DNA of 64,000 nt from Ruminococcus sp. (GTDB taxonomy: Bacteria; Bacillota; Clostridia; Oscillospirales; Ruminococcaceae), in assembly GCA_017462565.1 (NCBI GenBank), contig JAFTQW010000029.1, forward strand, positions 48,760 to 112,759, written 5' to 3'. Below, in pieces: positions 35,543 through 43,104 of the stretch. The position numbers and the translations under genes were made by a program. The notes beneath the pieces are model-generated. The model was not told where the DNA came from. It worked only from the letters and a program-made list of their open reading frames with translations, and did not search any database. Numbering within the stretch: the first letter of the stretch is position 1; each line of letters opens with the position of its first letter.

Positions 35543-35777
35543 AAAAAATATGCTTGCAATTATGCAGGAAATGAAAAGCGATATCACCGGAATTAAATCT
35601 GAGATCAAAACAATTAACAACCGTCTTGATAAAGTTGAAAGCCGTCTTGATAATATCGAAAGCGATATAGAAGATATCAAAGAAAATACAGCAATCATCA
35701 GAACAGCAGCTAACTACAACGGAGAGAAGATCGAAGAGCTTACAACGGAGCTACAGAAAGCGAATATAATCGCCTGA
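35529..35777 (+). CDS. Coiled-coil protein, unknown function
   Basis: The 82-residue product is almost entirely heptad repeats: 'EIKTINNRLDKVESRLDNIE' and 'SDIEDIKENTAIIRTAAN'. Such proteins occur beside XRE regulators in clostridial elements. The role is unknown; oligomerisation is the only safe inference. Confidence 0.65.
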   Translation: MTEFEKNMLAIMQEMKSDITGIKSEIKTINNRLDKVESRLDNIESDIEDIKENTAIIRTAANYNGEKIEELTTELQKANIIA

Positions 35778-37493
35778 TACATCAAAGGAACTACGATTTA
35801 TTTTGCAGTCTTTTTTGTATGCACTTCGTACACGCTTGTAAACGCTGTTATTTGCCACGCTGTGAAAAGTAGTATAATTATACTTGCGATGCTGTATAAC
35901 GCCATAGAAAGCATTATAGACAGCTTAAACAGCGCATCGCAATATTAGTTTGATATTTGATACTATTATTTGTCTCTGATCCTGGTTATTATTGTTCTTG
36001 TTATATTCGTTCTGCTGATTGTGTGCGGACGTATGGCAATAACAGTTACATAATAGCCAACGCGCTTTTAAATGCGTTTTAAGAGGATTGTAAAATAAGT
36101 AGGGTAACTATACTAATGATATAGCTATAAGCCGTTGCAGCGCATTGTAGAGTGCTTAAACGTGATTAGGTGCAAATTTTTGTGCAACGGTTAATTTATA
36201 CAAATGAATAAAATGCAAAAATATTCATCAATATACGAATATTATTTTCATGCATTTATATATTGGCTTTATTAAGCCATTTTAAAATGAATATTCATTT
36301 TTTATGAATATTATTCAAAATTTTATTGCTTTTACAGCAGTTCGGAAAACTCGAACCGATCAGAGAAATTTGAAAATGAAAATTATTTTCGTTTTCAATA
36401 TTAATATTTAACTATAGCCGTTAAAATATCGTATCAATGTAGATATTAAATCAATAAACAATTTATACATCCTGTTTTAATTTGTTTGCTCATTTGGCTA
36501 TATATAGGGGGATAGTTTACATTTTGAACCTAATCAGTTAAATCAAAATACGTATAAGGAGTTCCACTTCACTCATCCACCGCAAAATCCATCCCAAAGC
36601 CAAATCTCCCCTTTTCCACACAAAATTTGTTCGGAAACTCGTTTCGGAGAAATCCCATATTCAAGCCAAAATTCAACTCTCAACACTCATTAAAATTCAA
36701 TAAACACAAAACAAGCTCCCTGTACACAAGGGAGTTATTTTTATGCCTATTTTTCAATAAAAATTAATCATATATTACATTTGACCTAATCCGGCACTAA
36801 AAATAAAAAAACGCCTAAACAAGCCATTTCTGCGAAGCTAATTCAAAATACCAAAATCAGTATTTGTTCTGTTTGTTATTTGTGCAATAAAATGCGTATT
36901 TATGCGAAAACTCGAAAATTAAAAAAATAACTGTCGCTTTTTGTTTCTTTTTGGCGACGGGCAGAGTACCCGATTTTACGAGTCAGGGCATGAGCAAAGC
37001 GAAATGCAATGACCGTATAAATCGAGGTAATCTGGATTGGTGAGTCAAAAAGAAATATAATTAATTCTTACAACAACAAACTAATAATTTATAAACAATT
37101 ATTTTATTAACTCATGTCTTGCAGACAGCTTCACCCCCACTGTTGCCGTCGCAAGCTCCGTCAACATCCCCCTAAAGGGGGAGAAGAATGTTAATTTCAA
37201 ATGTAAATTAAAGAAATTTATTTTAAAACCCTATTGACAAATGTAAACAAAAGTGATATAATACAATAAGCAAGGTAACATAATCTTGCAAAATATTTTT
37301 ATGTAATTCCAAATGTAAATGTACATCAAGAAATGTATATTCAAAAAATAATTCCTGTCACCTTTGCACCAATAAATTTAATAATAATTATAATAAAAGT
37401 ACAGAACCAAAAGTGACAAGTTTTACACAAGGCTGTCAGCAACTGCTAATGCATGATTATCAAATTTCAAAATAAAAAAGGAGAGAAAACATT
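35778..37493. other. 1.7-kb non-coding region of the element
   Basis: No gene above ~30 codons is convincing. Structures seen: a long imperfect hairpin GCGATGCTGT...ACAGCGCATCGC (about 35887-35941); an inverted pair CCGTTGCA/TGCAACGG about 60 bp apart near 36133-36190; an AT-rich block at ~36215-36330 with repeated ATTCAT/ATGAATATT motifs; a terminator-like CTCCCTGTACACAAGGGAG with T-rich tail near 36716-36744; a GC-richer stretch at ~36935-37045; and CCCCCTAAAGGGGG near 37170. The AT-rich repeats followed by the large gene at 37494 could be an origin of replication or transfer; this is not proven. Confidence 0.4.
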
Positions 37494-39236
37494 ATGAAAA
37501 CCAAAAACTTAACTGTGGGAATGAAAATCAGGAATTATCCTGACTTGTGTGCTCTCATAGATGAAAAAGCCAGTACGGGAAAGTCGAAACAACTTCAAAT
37601 TAAAAGATGGGAACAATATTTCAGATATCATCGTGACGGATATGCGTTTATAATTGATGAAATATATGAACAGCCATTATCATCGTCACCTCGGAAATTA
37701 CGCAGTGATAACATATACACTGAATTAATTGAAAAAATCTTAATATCAAAGCTAAAAACCGAGCATGAAATCAGAATAGGTAAAAATAAATTATATCAAA
37801 TTCTGGGATTTTTCAACGAGAACTATGCAGATGTTAATTCAAGTACATTCAAGAACACAATGCGACAATTTCAGGAAAAAGGCATCAACGGACGTGTAAT
37901 GACTGCTGATGAAGCACAGTCATACTATACAGATTTTTACATCTTTGCTCAAAGCAAATTTAACGATATTCTGACGAGTGCGTTAAAATCAATGCAGCGC
38001 AGGAATTTGATTTTTTACACGAAAACTTTCTTAATAACTGAAGAAATATGCGGAAAACACGTAACACGAGATGCAAATAAAGAAGAGGATGTCGAGATTT
38101 TTCAGCTTATATCCGAGTTCTTAAAAAACTATTCTCAATATTACCATATCAATCCATACATGATATATGCATATTATGTGGAATTAAATAAGTGGATAAG
38201 AAAAAATAAGAAAGGCTGGTATTCTATTTATCCATTAATGTGCATTTCTATTAACGATAATTTGCCTTATGTTCAAGAGAATGCGAATGATAAGTCAATT
38301 TATCAAAAGAAGATGGAACTTAACCGCATTATTATTGAAAGATTTAATAAGCATTTCAGTGATGAATTTGAAAAGGCTAAGAACAATAATAGGGTTCTTC
38401 AAGAGGATTGGGTTCAATGGGGAGAATCCAATAAGATGGATTCCGAAAAATTTTACACTCCTGATTTTCAAGAAGCTCAGTCAAGTTTAGTAGACTTGTT
38501 TATTAAAATTGAGGCAACTGATACATTAAACGAAAATGACATTCAAATGGAGGAATTTAAAATGAATACAAATGTAAAAGCAGATTCTTGTGTTGTTATC
38601 AACAACTTTCCAATGCCGATTAAGGAATATCACAATCAACGAGTGGTCACTTTTAAGGACATTGATACAGTACACGGCAGACCGGAGGGAACGGCAAAAA
38701 GAAACTTTATAAAGAATAAGAAACATTTTATTGAGGGTGTAGACTTCTTTCTTATAAACCAACGGGACGAAATTCGTACTCTTGGCATAACAAGACCGCA
38801 GGGCGGTTTGCCGGAATCCATTATTCTCATAACTGAAACAGGTTACTTTATGATTTCAAAATCTTTTAGAGATGATTTGTCATGGAGTGTTCAGAGACAG
38901 CTTGTTAATATATATTTCAAAGCCAAAGAAATTATTAAACAACAACAATTCATTCAAGACACTTGTTATGCATCTTTGATGAAAGACAAAATTTCTAAAT
39001 GGAAAAGACAAGTTTCAAATCCGCTGATTGAGAGATTACAATCGTTGTTACCCGATTGCAGTTTAGGACAAATATACGCTTGTGTTTACCGAGAAATGGA
39101 AAAGAACTTTGATTTTGACGGTAATACTTGCAGACTTGAGTATAGTTCTAAATATAACATTCCACTTGAAGAGTGTGCCATAATTGATGCTGTTGCTGTA
39201 GATAACGTCCTTAGAAAACAATTTTTACAATGCTAA
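37494..39236 (+). CDS. Large element protein with C-terminal ORF6N (phage antirepressor-type) domain
   Basis: The 580-residue protein has an unfamiliar N-terminal part (1-350: 'YPDLCALIDEKASTGKSKQL', 'WEQYFRYHRDGYAFIIDEIY'), which resembles unnamed proteins of Firmicute plasmids and phages. A C-terminal ORF6N domain follows: 'KEYHNQRVVTFKDIDTVHGR' and 'ETGYFMISKSFRDDLSWSVQ'. At codon 357 an ATG (38562) lies 7 bp after GGAGGA, exactly at the domain border, so a separate 224-residue ORF6N protein may also be made. AGGAGAG precedes the main ATG. Roles in replication or induction control are guesses. Confidence 0.7.
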   Translation: MKTKNLTVGMKIRNYPDLCALIDEKASTGKSKQLQIKRWEQYFRYHRDGYAFIIDEIYEQPLSSSPRKLRSDNIYTELIEKILISKLKTEHEIRIGKNKLYQILGFFNENYADVNSSTFKNTMRQFQEKGINGRVMTADEAQSYYTDFYIFAQSKFNDILTSALKSMQRRNLIFYTKTFLITEEICGKHVTRDANKEEDVEIFQLISEFLKNYSQYYHINPYMIYAYYVELNKWIRKNKKGWYSIYPLMCISINDNLPYVQENANDKSIYQKKMELNRIIIERFNKHFSDEFEKAKNNNRVLQEDWVQWGESNKMDSEKFYTPDFQEAQSSLVDLFIKIEATDTLNENDIQMEEFKMNTNVKADSCVVINNFPMPIKEYHNQRVVTFKDIDTVHGRPEGTAKRNFIKNKKHFIEGVDFFLINQRDEIRTLGITRPQGGLPESIILITETGYFMISKSFRDDLSWSVQRQLVNIYFKAKEIIKQQQFIQDTCYASLMKDKISKWKRQVSNPLIERLQSLLPDCSLGQIYACVYREMEKNFDFDGNTCRLEYSSKYNIPLEECAIIDAVAVDNVLRKQFLQC

Positions 39237-39679
39237 AGCTTTTTCTTTCACAGCTTTTCAGAATTCTCAGCAAAGAAACTAAAAGCGATACTGCTAACTA
39301 CATAGAATATAACCGCTATCATATAAGCTGCTTTCTTGATGATTTTTCGTATCTCAGCCGTATACATGGTTTTGAGAAATCAATCACAGCTATGCGAAAC
39401 AACAATGTCTCGGTATCGATCATGTTACGGTCATATCCTCATTTGAAGTCGGTTTATAAAAGTGCTGCCGATACTATTGTTAAAAGCTGCGATATTATGC
39501 TTTTTCTTGGAGGTTACAATATTAGTGCTATTCGAGAATTATCTGAAAGTTATGGTATGTATTGCGGCAAACTATTCAAAAAGCAGAAAAAATGTATTCT
39601 CAAAATAAGAGGATTGAAGCCCTTGCGTTCCTATAAATACAATATAACCAAACATCCCCGATATAAGGAACTTAAATAG
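39230..39679 (+). CDS. VirD4/TraG-type coupling protein, C-terminal fragment
   Basis: The 149 residues match only the end of conjugative coupling ATPases: 'FLDDFSYLSRIHGFEKSITA', 'SVSIMLRSYPHLKSVY', 'IVKSCDIMLFLGGYNISAIR', and the tail 'ILKIRGLKPLRSYKYNI'. Full proteins have ~600 residues with Walker A and B, which are absent. The gene overlaps the preceding stop by 7 bp. It is a remnant or a stand-alone domain. The DNA-transfer machinery itself is not in the window. Confidence 0.65.
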   Translation: MLKLFLSQLFRILSKETKSDTANYIEYNRYHISCFLDDFSYLSRIHGFEKSITAMRNNNVSVSIMLRSYPHLKSVYKSAADTIVKSCDIMLFLGGYNISAIRELSESYGMYCGKLFKKQKKCILKIRGLKPLRSYKYNITKHPRYKELK

Positions 39680-39704
39680 AAATAGTGTGCACGGTGACAC
39701 ACTA

Positions 39705-40034
39705 TCACTCGGATTCAATTTCCGCAAAAACAACGTCAATAACTTCATGCAGCAGCTCATCAGGAAGCTTTTCTACGAAAACATATCCTCTGCTGTTCAC
39801 ATCAAGGGTTCTGAGATGCTGACACATAATGCTGCCTGTTGTCTGAGTTCGATCATCGAGCTTAATATGCAGCGGAAACTCATTCGGACTATTTGTTATT
39901 GGACAAACCATTGCAAGCTTAGTTATATTGTTGAAATAGTTATTGCTTACAACGACAGCCGGACGGTATCCTGCTTGTTCATGACCGCTCTGAGGATTAA
40001 AGCTGATCTTAATTATGTCTCCCTGTTTTACCAT
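39705..40034 (-). CDS. mazF: MazF-type toxin (mRNA interferase)
   Basis: The 109-residue toxin cleaves mRNA in the cytoplasm when free of antitoxin. It shows the PemK/MazF core: 'VKQGDIIKISFNPQSGHEQA', 'GYRPAVVVSNNYFN' and 'VCPITNSPNEFPLHIKLDD', with the conserved 'H...Q.R...' replaced by 'SIMCQHLRTLD'. The start overlaps the antitoxin stop by 7 bp. Length is normal for MazF. Confidence 0.9.
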   Translation of the reverse strand: MVKQGDIIKISFNPQSGHEQAGYRPAVVVSNNYFNNITKLAMVCPITNSPNEFPLHIKLDDRTQTTGSIMCQHLRTLDVNSRGYVFVEKLPDELLHEVIDVVFAEIESE

Positions 40035-40276
40035 ACTTCGTTACCCTCGTTTTCTCCCCAGTCGATCTCACTGCACTTATACTCGCCTGTGTAGCCGCTG
40101 AAAAGCTCCTCAATTGTCTTATGTTTTCTTTTGTTTTCAGCCTTCCTTATAAGAATCATACCGTTATCAACGATAAGCTCAACGCTCTCTCCGCTTTCAA
40201 CATTGATTTCATTCAAAACAGACTTCGGAATCCTTATCCCCTGACTGTTTCCCCACTTCTGAACTGTAGTAGTCAT
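40028..40276 (-). CDS. mazE: MazE-type antitoxin
   Basis: The 82-residue antitoxin has an N-terminal AbrB/MazE DNA-binding fold, 'VQKWGNSQGIRIPKSVLNEI', and an acidic C-terminal tail that would bind the toxin, ending 'SEIDWGENEGNEVW'. It is encoded first, as usual for mazEF. A perfect palindrome at 40299-40317 just upstream is the likely autoregulatory operator. Confidence 0.9.
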   Translation of the reverse strand: MTTTVQKWGNSQGIRIPKSVLNEINVESGESVELIVDNGMILIRKAENKRKHKTIEELFSGYTGEYKCSEIDWGENEGNEVW

Positions 40277-40298
40277 ACGATCATCTCCTGTTTTAGTT

Positions 40299-40317
40299 GT
40301 ATATACTTAGTATATAC
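40299..40317 (-). promoter_or_regulatory. Palindromic operator of mazEF
   Basis: GTATATACT-T-AGTATATAC is a perfect palindrome with 9-bp arms, 23 bp before mazE. TATA-like hexamers inside the palindrome mean that bound MazE-MazF would cover the promoter. Confidence 0.7.
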
Positions 40318-40394
40318 TAAAATAAGTGAAATGTCAATACCCAAAATAAAAAATGTGTCACCATGACACAAATAAATAAAAAGGAGAATCCATT

Positions 40395-40913
40395 ATGCAA
40401 GAAAACACTTTAACCTCGATCACAATGCTGATCGAAATTTCGGAGGACGAATTCAACTCGCTCCCGGAAGAAGCACAAAATGAACTGGAATCCGCATATA
40501 CCGTGAATTCCGGAATACTCGATGCAGATGAAATTTCAGCGGAGCTTAAACGCTTGTACGTTCATCATGTCACCAATTCTATTTTATCAGACTTGGCTGA
40601 ACGTTTCAGCCTGAACCCCGACACACTGAAAAATCTTCCGCAAAGCGCAAGATCGGAGATACTTATTCAGTATGAAAACAATAACGGCTACACTGAAATG
40701 TATCATATCATACAAAAGTGTATACAGATCTCAAGTCTTAACGATGCCGCAAAGCTGCTCGATACGACCGCTTCGCAGCTTGAAGAAAAATATGATTACG
40801 AAACTCTCGCTCAGCTCTGCGGAGCTTACGATATGATGCACGGCATCGAGAGCGACAGCACAGTTATCAGGGAAATGACCGCAGTTCTTGCAGAATCAGG
40901 AGGTACAAAATGA
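40395..40913 (+). CDS. Element protein of unknown function
   Basis: The 172-residue acidic, helical protein starts 'MQENTLTSITMLIEISEDEF'. It contains a repeated helical theme: 'LAERFSLNPDTLKNLPQ', then 'AAKLLDTTASQLEEKYDY'. AAGGAG precedes the ATG. It overlaps the next gene by 4 bp. Similar genes accompany ICE cargo in Clostridia, but I do not recognise a named family. Confidence 0.6.
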   Translation: MQENTLTSITMLIEISEDEFNSLPEEAQNELESAYTVNSGILDADEISAELKRLYVHHVTNSILSDLAERFSLNPDTLKNLPQSARSEILIQYENNNGYTEMYHIIQKCIQISSLNDAAKLLDTTASQLEEKYDYETLAQLCGAYDMMHGIESDSTVIREMTAVLAESGGTK

Positions 40914-41938
40914 ATTCATTCGGAAATACAGATGTAAAAACTATCGAAAATAAAGCGTACACCACTATCGAAACTGAAAAAGCCAACGAGCTTATCGAAC
41001 GTCTCAACAAAGAAAATATTCTGTTCTACGCACGATATGACGAAAAAAAGATTTCGCTGCAATTCAACAGAAATGATCTCGATAAGATCAACGGCATTGC
41101 AGCGGAACTCGCTCCGCCAAAAGCAGTCGATATTCCAAAGAATCCGGAAGAAATTCCAAAAGAAGAAATAAAATCTGCTCCTGTTTCTGAACCAACTAAG
41201 GATATCCCGGCTGAACGTGAAAAGCTTATTCCTCTTTTGGAAACTCTGACCGCACATCAGGAATCTAAAATCAATAATGCTCAGGAAAAAGTGCAGTCCC
41301 ATTCGCTAAAAATCGGCAAAAATGAAAATAAGATAGCTCGATTGCAAGACCGCAGTCAGAGACTGCGCAACGTTACCGATTTCATGAAAGCTTTGTCAAA
41401 AAGCAGTTCTATTCCCGGAATAAAGCGTCTTATTGAAGCTAAAATCGAAAGCAATGAACGGAGAATATCCGATATCAATGAAAATAAGATCCCCATACGT
41501 GAGGAAAAAATCGCAAAGCATAAAGCAGCCATTGATGTTCAGACACGTAAAATTGAAAAATCTCAGGACAAAATTGACAGATACACACATCTCAGCGATT
41601 TTGTAAAGAGCTTCGGTTTCTCCGACCGTGCCGAACGTCACGAGCATTTTATGTCATCGCTTATCAATCTTAACGGCGATTCGCAGAAAAGAACTGCCGG
41701 AAAACTCGAACGCTGCGTGGATAAATTACAGGCGTTAAACAACGAGTATTCGCTCACTGACAGCGCAGTGAAAAAGACGGAGATCAACGCTAAGATCGTT
41801 AAACTGAATGGCAGGCGCACATCTCTTTCCGGCAAACTGGACAAGCTTCAGAATGCTCAGCATTATCAGCTGCACAAAGCAATGAAGAATTCGAAAATCC
41901 AAACAAATCGGAAATCGTTTCAAAATCTCCTGATATGA
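40910..41938 (+). CDS. Element protein with long coiled coil
   Basis: The 342-residue protein opens with a small alpha/beta domain, 'AYTTIETEKANELIERLNKE' and 'ILFYARYDEKKISLQFN', known from unnamed ICE proteins. About 220 residues of charged helices follow ('KIGKNENKIARLQDRSQRLR'). The last ~15 residues ('...SKIQTNRKSFQNLLI') may be a frameshifted end, because the next frame over continues smoothly ('SNEEFENPNKSEIVSKSPD') into the frame at 41935. Function unknown. Confidence 0.6.
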   Translation: MNSFGNTDVKTIENKAYTTIETEKANELIERLNKENILFYARYDEKKISLQFNRNDLDKINGIAAELAPPKAVDIPKNPEEIPKEEIKSAPVSEPTKDIPAEREKLIPLLETLTAHQESKINNAQEKVQSHSLKIGKNENKIARLQDRSQRLRNVTDFMKALSKSSSIPGIKRLIEAKIESNERRISDINENKIPIREEKIAKHKAAIDVQTRKIEKSQDKIDRYTHLSDFVKSFGFSDRAERHEHFMSSLINLNGDSQKRTAGKLERCVDKLQALNNEYSLTDSAVKKTEINAKIVKLNGRRTSLSGKLDKLQNAQHYQLHKAMKNSKIQTNRKSFQNLLI

Positions 41939-42129
41939 GAAGTCTGTTTTCTATTGAGCAAAACGGAGAAACCAGATATTATCTCAATGCCCAAAACAGT
42001 ATGCGTGATTTACTGGAAAAATGTTCTGCTGATACATCCTATGCAGCGTTAATGAAATGCGGTGAACAAATAAGTGAGGAACGATTTGCGGAAATTCAAC
42101 AGGGAAAAAAATTTTGCTTTTTCCCTTGA
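41935..42129 (+). pseudogene. Truncated element gene at the island/apbE junction
   Basis: The frame reads 'MRSLFSIEQNGETRYYLNAQ', 'NSMRDLLEKCSADTSYAALM', 'KCGEQISEERFAEIQQGKKF' and then loses character where apbE begins on the other strand (~42110-42150). It has no own ribosome site and continues the frame of the preceding gene's shifted end. I take it as the cut-off end of an element gene. Confidence 0.45.
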
Positions 42130-42949
42130 TATTAACTTTGACGAAGATTCTGTCAGCATCTATAAGGTTGCCGGTTTCCGAATCAAGAATATGCCAGTAG
42201 GTTTCGCCGTCATCGCCGACAAAATATCGTTCATAACCGCCGGAAGTGATAACCGCACAGTCTGAAACCTCCAGAGTAGCAAATGAACCCTCGTCAAAGG
42301 GACTGCGAAGTCCAAGTTTCCAATCTGTTCCGTCAGGCTTTGTGCCGATAGTCTGAATATTGCCGCCTAAATCCAGCAATGCAGATTCAATACCGTTTTC
42401 CTGTAATATATCGATAATCAAGTCTCCTGTATAACCTTTGCCCACTGCACCTAAATCAATCTGCATATCTTCGGGAATGACAACAGAATTTCCGTCAATC
42501 TTTACTTTTTCATAACCTGTATTTTCAAGTAATGCACTTATTTTTTCATCAGTCGGAATTTTATAATCACTTGTAGTAAATCCCCATTCCGTTAGAATCG
42601 GATACATCGTGCAGTCCAATGCACCGTTTGTGTTTTCGGAAATATCCAGTGAAAAATCAAGCAGTTCCGCCGTTTCGTCACTGATCGCAACAGTCACTCC
42701 GCCACTGTGATTGACGGCATATATTTCGCTGCTTTCATCGGTGACAGACCACATCTTTTCAAGTTCTGTCACCCGTTCTTCTGCCTGATTCAAAGCAGTT
42801 TCTGCATTTTCTCCATAGACTGTGACCGTCATATAGGTGTCCATGGCAAAGAATGATTTGCTTTGCGGTTCTTGCTCTTCCATTTTGCTGCTGCATGATG
42901 TAAAAAGTATAGCACTTATCATACATAAACCCAAAAATCGTTTTGTCAT
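41984..42949 (-). pseudogene. apbE: ApbE-type FAD:protein FMN transferase, lipoprotein, C-terminus lost
   Basis: ApbE attaches FMN to Thr/Ser of exported flavoproteins. The product has a lipobox ('SAILFTSCSS') and family motifs 'FFAMDTYMTVTVYGENAE', 'MQIDLGAVGKGYTGDLI', 'SALLDLGGNIQTIGTKPDG' and 'YWHILDSETGN'. Homology ends at about residue 265. The expected last ~70 residues with the A-D-A-L-S-T metal-site segment are replaced by unrelated residues ('KSKIFFPVEFPQIV') read from element DNA. It is probably inactive unless another copy exists. Promoter P1 (42979-43042) drives it. Confidence 0.75.
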
Positions 42950-42978
42950 TTTGACACCTCTCTCATCTTTCTATTATC

Positions 42979-43042
42979 ATTATAAAGCATATTCAAGCAG
43001 AATGGAAGTTCCGATTTGTTTTGCAGTATGAACCTATGGGTT
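42979..43042 (-). promoter_or_regulatory. Regulon promoter P1 (apbE)
   Basis: Minus strand: dyad box AACCCATAGGTT (43042-43031), 20 bp, AACTTC (43010-43005), 20 bp, TATAAT (42984-42979). The box is a perfect AACC-N4-GGTT palindrome. Five other promoters in the window share this exact geometry. Confidence 0.8.
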
Positions 43043-43057
43043 TCATCTCAAAGCAAG

Positions 43058-43088
43058 AAAGACTGTCTGCAATATGCGAACAGTCTTT
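43058..43088 (-). terminator. Terminator after the triple-flavodoxin gene
   Basis: AAAGACTGT/ACAGTCTTT with a 13-nt loop. On the minus strand it is followed by CTTGCTTTG, a modest T-tract, so strength is uncertain. Confidence 0.6.
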
Positions 43089-43104
43089 CAAATGTAGAGG
43101 TATA

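Noticed and set aside
35940-36055. 28-residue hydrophobic peptide as a type I toxin
   Set aside because: The only start is a TTG without a ribosome site, and no antisense promoter was found.
37165-37190. CCCCCTAAAGGGGG hairpin as a terminator of a real gene
   Set aside because: No gene precedes it on either strand within several hundred bases; it resembles scattered repeats common in Firmicutes.
42074-42265. Plus-strand frame continuing the truncated element gene
   Set aside because: From ~42130 onward it is the exact antisense of the apbE coding sequence, so it is a shadow.
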